From Clostridium sp. (GTDB lineage Bacteria; Bacteroidota; Bacteroidia; Bacteroidales; Bacteroidaceae), in assembly GCA_023663705.1 (NCBI GenBank), contig JAMPGY010000012.1, forward strand, positions 32,969 to 66,429: 33,461 nucleotides of DNA. The letters run 5' to 3'. Shown piece after piece: positions 1-8,743 of this stretch. The first letter of the stretch is position 1. Each line of letters begins with the position of its first letter. The notes beneath the pieces were generated by a model that worked only from the letters and a program-made list of their open reading frames with translations, did no database searches and was not told where the DNA came from. The position numbers and the translations under genes were made by a program.

Positions 1-52
1 GAGCACCTGACTGTTAATCAGGGGGTCGTTGGTTCAAGCCCATCCTGAAGCG
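1..52 (+). tRNA. tRNA-Asn (GTT), 3' part, truncated by window edge
   Basis: This is the 3' portion of a tRNA-Asn whose 5' end lies before the window. From the D-arm 3' side onward it is identical to the complete copy at 79-152. It includes the anticodon stem-loop (CCTGA CTGTTAA TCAGG, anticodon GTT), the TTCAAGC T-loop and the 3' acceptor strand CTGAAGC. CCA is not encoded. A 26-nt spacer separates it from the next copy, so the two are probably processed from one transcript. Confidence 0.9.
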
Positions 53-78
53 CCAAGAAGAAAATCAGCATTGCAAAT

Positions 79-152
79 GCTTCAGTAGCTCAGTTGGTTA
101 GAGCACCTGACTGTTAATCAGGGGGTCGTTGGTTCAAGCCCATCCTGAAGCG
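79..152 (+). tRNA. tRNA-Asn (GTT)
   Basis: This is a complete 74-nt cloverleaf. The acceptor stem GCTTCAG/CTGAAGC is perfectly paired over 7 bp with discriminator G152. The D-arm is GCTC...GAGC and the anticodon stem CCTGA/TCAGG encloses loop CTGTTAA, giving anticodon GTT for Asn. The T-loop is TTCAAGC. The T-stem GTTGG/CCATC carries one T-T mismatch, which both copies share. CCA is not genome-encoded. A terminator hairpin begins within a few bases of the 3' end, so this is the last gene of the tRNA unit. Confidence 0.95.
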
Positions 153-155
153 CAG

Positions 156-190
156 AAGTCCGATAAAGCAATTTATCGGGCTTTTTTCTT
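156..190 (+). terminator. Rho-independent terminator of the tRNA-Asn unit
   Basis: A hairpin with arms of about 10 bp (158-167 with 172-181) closes on the tetraloop GCAA (168-171) and is followed by TTTTTTCTTT. It begins 4 nt after the tRNA 3' end. Confidence 0.9.
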
Positions 191-885
191 TAACCTCTGA
201 TTCCGGAGCGCCCACCTGCCGCCAACGCTACCGAATCATGGAGTAGCGGACAGGATCGTTGGTAGCCCCAACCCCGAATGCCCCAAAGTGCTGACTGTAA
301 AGCATAGCCAGACGGTACATGAAGATTTATCTAAAATCTGTAGAAAGGCACATTAGGCTTGTCATAGGAACTACCGGCGGCTTGGTATTGGCCTTGCCTG
401 CGGCTTGTCATTGGATAGGCTTGTGGCTTGACATTGGCCTTACCTACGGCTTGGTATTGGCCTTGCCTACGGCTCAACATTGGACAGGCCTACGGGACAG
501 TCTGCCGTACACGTACTGAAGGTGCTTCGGTATACGTAAATAAGGTGCTTCAGTACACGTACTGAAGGAACTCATATAAATGTGCTGCAGAGGCTCATAC
601 ACGCGTCCGGCAACATGTGGCAATAACAGGGCATGCCTCCCCCAATACGGCTGGATGCAGAATTTCCTTCAATGGTTCAAACTTATTGTGAATCAGCAAG
701 AAAAGATTCACTTTTTCCTTCACCGTTCCATCATTCAAACTTCACAACCTCCCATTCCCCCATGCAGTTGAGCGGTTCGGCTGTCTATCAACATGCCCTT
801 TCGGATTGCATTGGCGAGCGATGACAACGAACGGGATCTATTGAAACAGGGATTGAGGGAGCAGCTATCACGAGCACACTGCACT
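191..885. other. Gene-poor stretch between the tRNA unit and the ATPase operon end
   Basis: About 700 bp without a convincing coding region. Short open frames here are 60-70 codons, and the best of them (319-519) is built from DNA repeats whose 23-bp unit is not a codon multiple. The main content is the degenerate tandem array at 356-585. Downstream, an inverted repeat GTGAATC/GATTCAC (688-694 with 705-711) is followed by TTTTT and could be a weak rightward terminator. The sequence from about 720 to 885 shows nothing I recognise. Confidence 0.6.
356..585 (+). repeat. Degenerate 23-bp tandem repeat array (about 10 units)
   Basis: Units start every 23 bp at 356, 379, 402, 425, 448, 471, 494, 517, 540 and 563. 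Units 2-6 are well conserved (for example GGCTTGGTATTGGCCTTGCC at 379 and 448). The last units diverge to a family built on GTACACGTACTGAAGG, which occurs exactly at 507-522 and 553-568, two periods apart. Unit 9 contains the palindrome CTTCAGTAC-AC-GTACTGAAG (548-567). There are no unique spacers between units, so this is a minisatellite and not a CRISPR array. Confidence 0.85.
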
Positions 886-939
886 GTTAAAGAAATGCCC
901 CGGAACGTACACTTCAACTTCGGCACGTCCCGGGGCATT
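886..939 (-). terminator. Terminator of the V-type ATPase operon
   Basis: Inverted repeat with arms 895-908 and 925-938 (ATGCCCCGG.ACGT against ACGTCCCGGGGCAT, one mismatch), followed on the minus strand by TTTCTTT. It lies 20 bp past the stop codon of the K gene, as expected for the operon end. Confidence 0.85.
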
Positions 940-960
940 CGGTTTCCTATTCTGTTCCGA

Positions 961-1434
<474 letters not shown>

Positions 1435-1440
1435 TTATGA

Positions 1441-3330
1441 TTAATTTGATTGTTTTTTATACGTTTTGATTCTGAACGGAGAATATTCCTTGCCTCCTCC
1501 CTCGAAGTCGGCGTTCTTGAAGAACTCCACGAAGGTGAGACGCATGGGATGGACGAACGAGCTGATCATACACAGGGCGAAGTTGATGCCATGACCCATC
1601 AAGAGGATGATGAGCATGGGCAACCAGCGGATGAGCCAAGGCATGGAGGAGGTCATCTCGAAAGCCAGTTCGTTGAACACGCCGCCCAGCACTCCGCCGG
1701 TCAACCCCAAGGCGAACAGACGGATGTAGGACAGGAGGTCGCCCAGCAGACCGGTGGCCATGTTGTAGGTGGACCACAGGCCGGAACCGAAGTTGACAAA
1801 CACGTTCTTGTCCGGTGAGTTGTAGAAGTAGATGCCCAGTGCGCTGACGGTAATCAGGGCATAGAACACATAGGTGAGCGCCACGGGCAGCATCACTCCG
1901 CAAGCCGGCAGACCGAAGCAGAGGATGGCGGACACCAAGGCCACCACCCACGAGAATTTACCCACACCGTATTTCCACCCGTAGAGGCGGGTGGCCTTGA
2001 CGGCACTCATGCACATGCCCACCAACACCTGGAACAGACCGATAAAGACGGAGATGACCATCATCGGACTGTAGCCGAACAGCGTGTAGTTGGCCTCGTT
2101 GACAAAATAGGGCTTCAAGGGAGCCAGGAACGTCCAGTCCTGCTGCGTGAGGTCTATGCCCAGCACAGAGCCTGTGAGCAGACCGCACACCATGGTCATC
2201 GCTCCCAGGAAGACGCCCAATGTGGCAAAGCCCTTCAGGTCTCCGCCCAGTTTGCGGCGGGCCATCAGACTGGCCGCAAGGATGAGCAGACCGTAGCCGG
2301 CATCGCCCATGCAGAGTCCGAAGAAGAGCATGAAGAAGGGCGCCATCACAGGCGTGGGATCCAAGTCGTGATAGTTGGGCAAGGAGTACATGCGCAGGAT
2401 GGGCTCGAACAGACGGCTGTAGGCGTCGTTCTTTATCTTCACGGGCACGTCGTCCTCGAAAGCGGGATCTTCCATCTCGTAGAACACCTTTGCACGGTCC
2501 ATTGCCCCGGTCACTTCGGACGCCTTGTCGGCAAGCACCCAGCCCACCATCAGCCTGAGGGCATCGCCGGCCAGCGACTCGGAACTGAAACGCACCTTGG
2601 AGAGAGAGATACGGTTTTCGTTCTCCGTCTGTCCCATCAACAGCAAGTCGCGGGACTCGCCGTTGATGCGCAACAGGTGTTCGTGGGACTGCGTCAGCGC
2701 ATCGGTCAGCGCAATCTCTTCCTGCTGATAGTGTGAGAGAGACTCGGCCGGGAGCTCGATGTGCTCGGCAGAGATGTCGGGCACGTGGTCGGCAAAGGCG
2801 ACGAAATAGACCTTCTTGGCCACCTCGCTGATGGGCGTGGCGAAATATTCGTCCACCCACTCCTGGCGGAACATCTTGTTGCCGCAGGCAAAGAAGTGCA
2901 TACCGCACCCCACGTGAGCCAGACGCTCCACACCCGCACGGTCGAAGTCACCCCACGGCTCCAGCATGCGCAGATTCTTGCGTGTGGCGTCCAACTTATG
3001 CTTCAGCGTGTTCTCATTAGCCAATTCGGCCTCTATCTCGTCCAGCAGATCCAGTCCGCACTGCATGGCCTCATCGGCCGACAGACGGTCCATACCCTTC
3101 CGGGGCTCATAGACAGCCGCGGTGGTGTAACTCTCGCGGGCAAAGTCGAGCGCAGTGAGCGCAGCCTTGTATCGGTCGGCTGTCTCCATGCCGGTGCGGA
3201 AGGTATCGTCAGCGGTTCCGCTTCCGAGCTCCTGCACATGCACCACGCCCATTTTCCGGAGTTCCGACAGGAAGCTATCGTATTCCGTCGTAGTCACCAG
3301 GAAGGTGAGCTTCTTCATTTTCTCAATCAT
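1441..3330 (-). CDS. ntpI: V-type ATPase subunit I (a-subunit, membrane stator)
   Basis: The 629-residue stator subunit forms the ion half-channels against the K ring and anchors the peripheral stalk. The soluble N-terminal half (about residues 1-330) is helical. The C-terminal half has about seven to eight membrane helices and contains the family motifs FFGLCMGDAGYG and LLSYIRLFALGL. The arginine in the latter (R537) is the essential channel arginine. The chosen start overlaps the stop of subunit D in an ATGA arrangement and has GGAGG seven bases upstream, which favours it over Met5. The length is usual for the bacterial family. Confidence 0.95.
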   Translation of the reverse strand: MIEKMKKLTFLVTTTEYDSFLSELRKMGVVHVQELGSGTADDTFRTGMETADRYKAALTALDFARESYTTAAVYEPRKGMDRLSADEAMQCGLDLLDEIEAELANENTLKHKLDATRKNLRMLEPWGDFDRAGVERLAHVGCGMHFFACGNKMFRQEWVDEYFATPISEVAKKVYFVAFADHVPDISAEHIELPAESLSHYQQEEIALTDALTQSHEHLLRINGESRDLLLMGQTENENRISLSKVRFSSESLAGDALRLMVGWVLADKASEVTGAMDRAKVFYEMEDPAFEDDVPVKIKNDAYSRLFEPILRMYSLPNYHDLDPTPVMAPFFMLFFGLCMGDAGYGLLILAASLMARRKLGGDLKGFATLGVFLGAMTMVCGLLTGSVLGIDLTQQDWTFLAPLKPYFVNEANYTLFGYSPMMVISVFIGLFQVLVGMCMSAVKATRLYGWKYGVGKFSWVVALVSAILCFGLPACGVMLPVALTYVFYALITVSALGIYFYNSPDKNVFVNFGSGLWSTYNMATGLLGDLLSYIRLFALGLTGGVLGGVFNELAFEMTSSMPWLIRWLPMLIILLMGHGINFALCMISSFVHPMRLTFVEFFKNADFEGGGKEYSPFRIKTYKKQSN

Positions 3331-3929
3331 ACGTCAGCCTCCTTTCTTTTCTCCTGAAGCGACTTCAGAATCTTTTGGGATGACTTGGAGAGGTTTTCCT
3401 CGTCTTCCATAAATCGCTTAATCTTGCGCACCGCCTCCTGGTAGCCCGGAATCTGCACCTTCTCGAAGAGGTTCACCTTCTGGGTGGTCTTCTTGCGGGC
3501 ATGTTCCAGCAGGCCGAGCTTGGCCAGCACAAACTCGCGCTCCACGGCCGTCTTGGCAAGTCCCTGCAACAGATTGATGCCGTCGAAATACCACTTGGGA
3601 CTGCTGAACAAGCCAAAGGGACGCACCTCGAGACGGATGTTGTTCAGGACGGGAACCCTGACACCCGCAATCTTCTTCACGCCCAGTTCCACGTCCTTGA
3701 GCGCCACCAGCGAGGGGTCGAACTCCCCCCATAGCGCATACATGGACTCGTAGCCCTGTATCTGGCTTTCCAGTTTCTTTTCCAACGCCACCGCATCTGC
3801 CTTGCATTTCTTCACCTCGAGACGCAGCGCCGTCTCCTTGCTCTTGATGATGGGCAAGGTGCGCTGCCGCAACTTCAGTTGCTTCTCAATCTGCTGCAGC
3901 GATGTCTTGTTATATTGAAACTTTATCAT
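3327..3929 (-). CDS. ntpD: V-type ATPase subunit D (central rotor shaft)
   Basis: The 200-residue protein forms the long coiled-coil shaft that turns inside the A3B3 hexamer. The N-terminal (residues 5-60) and C-terminal (150-198) helices are rich in Lys, Glu and Gln, as in the family. The middle has the short conserved segment around VPVLNNIRLEVRPFG. It is followed by subunit I with a four-base overlap. Unlike the other genes of the operon, it is separated from the preceding gene (B) by 69 bp of repetitive AT-rich DNA. Confidence 0.93.
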   Translation of the reverse strand: MIKFQYNKTSLQQIEKQLKLRQRTLPIIKSKETALRLEVKKCKADAVALEKKLESQIQGYESMYALWGEFDPSLVALKDVELGVKKIAGVRVPVLNNIRLEVRPFGLFSSPKWYFDGINLLQGLAKTAVEREFVLAKLGLLEHARKKTTQKVNLFEKVQIPGYQEAVRKIKRFMEDEENLSKSSQKILKSLQEKRKEADV

Positions 3930-3998
3930 AATTCATAATTTATAATGCATAATTCATAATTTACCCACACTCTCTTCCGAGCAATTGTGAATTGTGAA
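3930..3998 (-). repeat. AT-rich repetitive spacer between ATPase B and D genes
   Basis: The 69-bp gap contains AATTCATAATTT-type units at 3930-3962 and GAATTGTGAATTATGAATT-type units at 3989-4008, reaching the end of the B gene. The two blocks are inverted relative to each other (AATTCATAATT at 3951-3961 against AATTATGAATT at 3998-4008). The B-D junction of the mRNA could therefore fold into a hairpin just upstream of the D start codon. All other gaps in the operon are under 25 bp. Confidence 0.7.
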
Positions 3999-5327
3999 TT
4001 ATGAATTCCAATATATGTCGGTGAACTCCTTCTTGATGTTGATTTCCTCAATCTTGAAGAACTTGCGGAAAAGGCTCCAGGTGACATCGAGCATCTCGGT
4101 GGTGTCGAGGTTGACATCGATGGCGAGGAGTTTGTCGGCATATTCCTTGGCGAAGTCCAGACAACGGTTGTCGTATTCCGTCAGGTCGAAACCGTTCTCC
4201 AGCTTTGTCTTGGCATTGGCGGCATCGGAGTAGAGACGGATGGCGGCATTCATCACCTGTGAGTGATCCTTGCGCGTCTTCTTTCCGGCCACGAGCTGTT
4301 TCAGACGGGAGAGCGAACGGAACGGGTCTACGATGACCTTGCCGATATCGCTGTCGCGGCGCAGGAAGAGCTGTCCCTCGGTGATGTAACCGGTGTTGTC
4401 GGGCACGGCATGCGTGATGTCACCGCCGCTCAATGTGGTCACGGCAATGATAGTGATGGAACCGCCACCTACTTCTTCGGGGAACTGCACGGCTTTCTCG
4501 TAGATCTTGGCCAGATCGGAGTAGAGCGAACCGGGCATGGAGTCCTTGGACGGGATCTGGTCCATACGGTTGGACACGATGGCCAGCGAGTCGGCATAGG
4601 ACGTCATGTCGGTGAGCAGCACAAGCACCTTCTCGTTCTTCTCCACCGCGAAATACTCAGCGGCAGCCAAAGCTATGTCCGGTACCAGCAGACGCTCCAC
4701 GGCTGGGTCTTCGGTGGTGTTCATGAAGCAGATGATGCGGTCGAGCGCACCGGCATTGGAGAAGGTGTTGCGGAAGAAATAATAATCGTCGTTCGTCATA
4801 CCCATACCGCCCAGGATAATCTTGTCCGCCTTGGCACGCAGAGCCACCATGGCCATCACCTCGTTGAACGGTTGATCGGGATCGGCGAAGAACGGTATCT
4901 TTTGTCCGGACACCAGTGTATTGTTCAGGTCGATACCGGCGATACCCGTCGCAATCAATTCGCTGGGCTGACGACGACGCACGGGATTAACCGACGGACC
5001 GCCGATCTCCACCTCGCGACCTTCCACTTCCGGTCCGCCATCAATGGGGTGACCGTAGGCATTGAAGAAACGTCCGGCCAGTTGGTCGCTTACCTTCAGT
5101 GTGGGCGACTTGCCCAAAAACACCACTTCGGCATTGGTGGGGATGCCGCCCGTGCCCTCAAACACCTGGAGTGTGACCTCGTCTCCCATGATCTTCACCA
5201 CCTGTGCCAGCTTGCCATCGATGGTGGCCAGTTCGTCATATCCCACGCCCTGTGCCTTGAGCGAGCAGGTGGCCTTGGTAATCTGACTGATCTTCGTATA
5301 TATTTTCTGGAATGCTGTTGTTGCCAT
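3999..5327 (-). CDS. ntpB: V-type ATPase subunit B (regulatory, non-catalytic)
   Basis: The 442-residue partner of subunit A in the A3B3 head belongs to the same RecA-like family but lacks a P-loop. At the expected place it reads VSGQKIPFFADPDQPFNE, as in B subunits. Other family segments visible are NPVRRRQPSELIATGIAGID, LVLLTDMTSYADSLA and TGYITEGQLFLRRDSD. The order is N-terminal beta-barrel (1-70), central nucleotide-binding-like domain (about 70-350) and C-terminal helical domain. It begins eight bases after the A gene. The length is slightly short of the usual 450-470 residues. Confidence 0.95.
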   Translation of the reverse strand: MATTAFQKIYTKISQITKATCSLKAQGVGYDELATIDGKLAQVVKIMGDEVTLQVFEGTGGIPTNAEVVFLGKSPTLKVSDQLAGRFFNAYGHPIDGGPEVEGREVEIGGPSVNPVRRRQPSELIATGIAGIDLNNTLVSGQKIPFFADPDQPFNEVMAMVALRAKADKIILGGMGMTNDDYYFFRNTFSNAGALDRIICFMNTTEDPAVERLLVPDIALAAAEYFAVEKNEKVLVLLTDMTSYADSLAIVSNRMDQIPSKDSMPGSLYSDLAKIYEKAVQFPEEVGGGSITIIAVTTLSGGDITHAVPDNTGYITEGQLFLRRDSDIGKVIVDPFRSLSRLKQLVAGKKTRKDHSQVMNAAIRLYSDAANAKTKLENGFDLTEYDNRCLDFAKEYADKLLAIDVNLDTTEMLDVTWSLFRKFFKIEEINIKKEFTDIYWNS

Positions 5328-5335
5328 AATACGTC

Positions 5336-7087
5336 TTATTTTTTATGTTCGGCAAGCATCTCCATCACCTGGCTCTTGAAGTCGGCGTACTGTTCCGACT
5401 TGTAGACCGAATAGTTCATCTGCTTGCACACATTAATCATTTTCTTGAAGTAGTCCACCACATCCTGGAAGGTGTCGAACTTGAACTCCGTCTCGCAGAT
5501 GTCCACCACCAGATTCAGGATTTCCTCCTGACGCTCCAGCGGGGTCACGGCATCCACTTCATCGAAGGCGTCCTGCTGCAGGATGACGAAGTCGATCATC
5601 TCCGACTTCCAGAAGGTGACGTGGTAATCCACGGGCACACCGTCATCGCCCAGGATGTTGATCTGCTCGGCAATCTCCTTACCGCGCTGCATGCGGGTCT
5701 TCAATCCGTTCACCTTGTCGATCCATCCGGCACCGATACGCTTTTCCACGTATTCGGCGAACTCGGGATACTCCAGATACTTGGAATAAGAGTCGATGGG
5801 ATTGACTGCAGGATAACGTTTCTTGTCGGCACGCTCCTGTTCCAGACCGTAGAAGCAACGGGCCACCTTCTTGGTGTTCTCCGTCACAGGCTCCTTCAGA
5901 TTACCGCCGGCCGGAGACACCGTGCCGATGAAAGTGATGGAACCCACCTCTCCGTTGTTCAGGTATACGTAGCCCGCACGACCGTAGAAGTTGGAGATCA
6001 AAGCGGACAAGTCCATCGGGAAAGCATCGGGACCGGGCAGTTCCTCCATACGGTTGGACATCTCGCGCAGCGCCTGTGCCCAACGCGAAGTGGAGTCGGC
6101 CATCAGCAACACGCGCAGTCCCATGGCACGATAATACTCAGCCATGGTCATGGCCGTGTAGACGGATGCCTCACGGGCAGCCACAGGCATGTTGGACGTG
6201 TTGGCGATGATGATGGTACGCTCCATCAGTTTGCGGCCGGTGTGGGGGTCTACCAGTTCGGGGAACTCGGTGAAGATTTCCACCACCTCGTTGGCACGCT
6301 CACCACAGGCCGCGATAATCACGATGTCGGCCTCGGCCTGCTTGGAAATGGCGTGCTGAAGCACGGTCTTGCCCGTTCCGAAGGGGCCGGGGATAAAGCC
6401 TGTGCCGCCCTCCACGATGGGGTTCATCGTATCGATGGTGCGCACACCGGTCTCCAGCAATTTGAACGGACGCGGCTTCTGCTTGTAGTTGGTCATGGCA
6501 AACTTCACCGGCCAGTGCTGAATCATGTTCACCTCGATGTCGTTGCCGGCCTCATCGGTAAGCACGGCAATCACGTCCGTCACCTTATACTGTCCGGCGG
6601 CAGCCACACTCTTCACGGTGGCCGTGCCTTCCATCTGGAACGGAGCCATAATCTTCAGCGGCTGTGAGTTCTCGACCACCTGTCCCAACCAGTCGGCGGC
6701 CTGCACGGTGTCGCCCGCCTTGGCTATCGGCGTGAAGTCCCACATGCGATCCTCGTCCAAGGGATCAGTATACTGTCCTCTCTTGAGGAAAACACCATCC
6801 ATCTTGTCCAGGTCGTTCTGCAATCCGTCGAAGTTTTTCGACAGCATGCCCGGCGCCAACTTCACTTCGAGCATGTGCCCCGTGAACTCGGCCACCGAGC
6901 CTACCTTCAGTCCGCGCGTGCTCTCAAACACCTGCACGTATACGCTGGAGCCGACTACCTTAATCACCTCGGCCATCAAACGGTCTCCGCCTGTCTCGAT
7001 ATAGCAGATTTCGCCCTGAGACACCGGTCCGTCCACATTGAGCGTCACCATATTGGCGATGACGCCGTAAACTGTTCCTTTCGTCAT
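5336..7087 (-). CDS. ntpA: V-type ATPase catalytic subunit A
   Basis: The 583-residue catalytic subunit hydrolyses or makes ATP. It has an N-terminal beta-barrel (1-70) and the bulge domain typical of A subunits (about 110-195). The nucleotide-binding domain carries the P-loop GPFGTGKT at residues 234-241, followed by CGERANEVVE and the ADSTSRWAQALREMSNRMEE segment. A C-terminal helical domain follows. Full length, no damage. It lies 20 bp after the DUF2764 gene and 8 bp before B. The protein acts on the cytoplasmic face of the membrane. Confidence 0.97.
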   Translation of the reverse strand: MTKGTVYGVIANMVTLNVDGPVSQGEICYIETGGDRLMAEVIKVVGSSVYVQVFESTRGLKVGSVAEFTGHMLEVKLAPGMLSKNFDGLQNDLDKMDGVFLKRGQYTDPLDEDRMWDFTPIAKAGDTVQAADWLGQVVENSQPLKIMAPFQMEGTATVKSVAAAGQYKVTDVIAVLTDEAGNDIEVNMIQHWPVKFAMTNYKQKPRPFKLLETGVRTIDTMNPIVEGGTGFIPGPFGTGKTVLQHAISKQAEADIVIIAACGERANEVVEIFTEFPELVDPHTGRKLMERTIIIANTSNMPVAAREASVYTAMTMAEYYRAMGLRVLLMADSTSRWAQALREMSNRMEELPGPDAFPMDLSALISNFYGRAGYVYLNNGEVGSITFIGTVSPAGGNLKEPVTENTKKVARCFYGLEQERADKKRYPAVNPIDSYSKYLEYPEFAEYVEKRIGAGWIDKVNGLKTRMQRGKEIAEQINILGDDGVPVDYHVTFWKSEMIDFVILQQDAFDEVDAVTPLERQEEILNLVVDICETEFKFDTFQDVVDYFKKMINVCKQMNYSVYKSEQYADFKSQVMEMLAEHKK

Positions 7088-7107
7088 TGTATATTCTGTT
7101 TCATTTT

Positions 7108-7947
7108 TTATTTCTTAAATTCATCCGGCACACGCGCCTCTCCCCGCAGGTTGTCGATGATGCGGCGGAAGGTGGCCCGTCCGGTCTCCACATCAAGATG
7201 CGACCAGCGCTCCATCATCTCTATCTTCACCAGATAGGCGAACAAGGATTCGATGGAGAAGGAGTCGAAGAAAGTCTGTTCGTCCAGCCATGCCCACTTG
7301 AAGGCATCGATGCGCTGTTCTTTCTCCACCGGGTTCTCGCAATCCACAATCTGCATCAAGTCGGCCATGTAGTCCACCTCGTGCATCAGGTCGAAGTCGC
7401 GCGTGTTGTTCTCGCGTATCATGTCGCACACCTCGCCCCGTCCCTTGACATAGGCGGACACGTTCCATCCGTTCTTGCGGGCAATCAGTGCCGTGAGAAT
7501 GCTGGCCACATGGAAGTTCAGCTCATACCAGCGGGCCATCATGCGATTGGATATACGCATGGCGTATTCGTAGTAGGCCAGTTCCATGGCATCCGAAGCG
7601 AAATAGCCCTCGCTATCCTTGTTGTAGGCATAATTGCGGGCAAATTCCGACATGAACGGCGGGAAACGATGCACATTGAAGTTCATCTCGCGGGCGGAAA
7701 TAATCAGGTCGCGATACTGTTCCTCCGTGAAGTTGCCCCGGGGATCGACCTCCGCTTCCGGATTCTCAAGCAATCTCACGAGATTCCGGCAATCGTATTT
7801 CAAGAAGAATACATAGAGCAGTTTGCTGTCCGAAGCCGACAGAGAACCCGTCAGTTCTTCTTTCAGGCTAAGCATTGACGGTGCGGACTTACTGTCGTCC
7901 AGCGACAAATCGGGAAGTCCGGCCATCAAATAATAATAGTTCCCCAT
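7108..7947 (-). CDS. DUF2764 family protein of the V-type ATPase operon
   Basis: A 279-residue soluble protein starting MGNYYYLMAGLPDL, with many aromatic and acidic residues and no transmembrane segment. It matches what I know of DUF2764, a family found inside V-type ATPase operons of Bacteroidetes and some other phyla. It sits between E (11 bp upstream) and A (20 bp downstream), the place taken by subunit C or F in other operons. Its C-terminal stretch IESLFAYLVKIEMMERW resembles the end of subunit C/AC39 proteins, which dock the central shaft on the K ring. A subunit C-like role is my inference; the operon has no other candidate. Confidence 0.85.
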   Translation of the reverse strand: MGNYYYLMAGLPDLSLDDSKSAPSMLSLKEELTGSLSASDSKLLYVFFLKYDCRNLVRLLENPEAEVDPRGNFTEEQYRDLIISAREMNFNVHRFPPFMSEFARNYAYNKDSEGYFASDAMELAYYEYAMRISNRMMARWYELNFHVASILTALIARKNGWNVSAYVKGRGEVCDMIRENNTRDFDLMHEVDYMADLMQIVDCENPVEKEQRIDAFKWAWLDEQTFFDSFSIESLFAYLVKIEMMERWSHLDVETGRATFRRIIDNLRGEARVPDEFKK

Positions 7948-7958
7948 ACGCGCGGCAT

Positions 7959-8546
7959 TTAGAATAACATTTCCACCAGCTGCGGACGCAGGAATTCCTT
8001 GAAGTAAGCCACAAACTCAGGCTCACCGAAATTCACCTTATAAGAGCCGTCGGCCGGAGAAATGGAGAACGAGGTGGATTTGCCGTTCACTTTCTCTATC
8101 TTCACGCCCTTGTCGAGCAGATCCTTGGCATGAGCGGCGAAGTAGGCTTTCAGCCCTTCGGCATCAGCCGTGGAGATGACCGGGGCATCGCCCGAAGCCC
8201 AGTTCCGGGTCATCACCACCATCAGCTCGCCCAGAAAATCCTTATCGGCCATCAACTTGCCCACGGCATCGTTCACCGTGTTGGCCGTGATCACATTGGC
8301 CACCTCGGTTTTCAGGGCACTCAGTGCTTGACCGGCATAAAGTTTCAGTTCGGACTTCGTGTTGGCAGCCAGGTTCCCGGCATCCTTGCGGGCATCGGCC
8401 ACAATCTGTTCGGCCTGTGCTTTGGCATCGGCCACGATCTTGGCGGCCTGCACTTTAGCCTCCTCCACCAAACGCTGTCCTTCGGCGTTACCTTTCTCCA
8501 CGCCTTCACGATAAAGTTTGTCGGTCAATTCTTGAATCTTTTCCAT
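7959..8546 (-). CDS. ntpE: V-type ATPase subunit E (peripheral stalk)
   Basis: The 195-residue peripheral stalk subunit holds the catalytic head against rotation. The N-terminal half (residues 1-90) is a long Ala/Lys/Glu-rich helix typical of the E/H stalk coiled coil. The C-terminal domain (about 100-195) ends in EFLRPQLVEMLF, and this globular end would bind the head. It is the first gene of the operon. The 197-bp gap upstream shows no clean TTTG/TAnnTTTG promoter pair, so the operon promoter remains unplaced. No partner stalk subunit (G/H) is visible in the window. Confidence 0.9.
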   Translation of the reverse strand: MEKIQELTDKLYREGVEKGNAEGQRLVEEAKVQAAKIVADAKAQAEQIVADARKDAGNLAANTKSELKLYAGQALSALKTEVANVITANTVNDAVGKLMADKDFLGELMVVMTRNWASGDAPVISTADAEGLKAYFAAHAKDLLDKGVKIEKVNGKSTSFSISPADGSYKVNFGEPEFVAYFKEFLRPQLVEMLF

Positions 8547-8743
8547 CTTCGATATTGTTTTTTGTATGTTATGTTCAAACTAACGGGCTCTCACCGTGTT
8601 TCTCGGCTTAAAATTAGGCATTTTTTCCTATCCAACCATAGACGACACAGCACAAAATAACCTTTCGGCACATCTTTTGGGCATTTTTTGCGCCAAACCC
8701 GCACCGATACATCAGCCGTGACAGTCTTAAGGCCAATTGTGCT

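Noticed and set aside
222-266. Alternative stems (CCAACG/CGTTGG and CGCTAC/GTAGCG, GCTACC/GGTAGC) as a riboswitch or small RNA
   Set aside because: The stems are short and compete, no gene follows that they could control, and no known family fits.
319-519. A 66-codon open frame with Leu/Gly-rich repeats
   Set aside because: It is produced by the 23-bp DNA repeats read through three frames; no start signal, no family, and the frame ends as the repeat decays.
356-585. CRISPR array
   Set aside because: Units are directly adjacent with no unique spacers, degenerate, and no cas genes are present.
8676-8697. Hairpin TTTGG-GCA/TGC-(G)-CCAAA as terminator of the acyltransferase unit
   Set aside because: It has a bulge and lacks a T-run on the minus strand; too weak to call.
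8547-8743. Promoter of the V-type ATPase operon
   Set aside because: Near matches such as TTAGTTTG and TAATTTTA occur on the minus strand, but none has both a full -7 box and a TTTG at the right distance.
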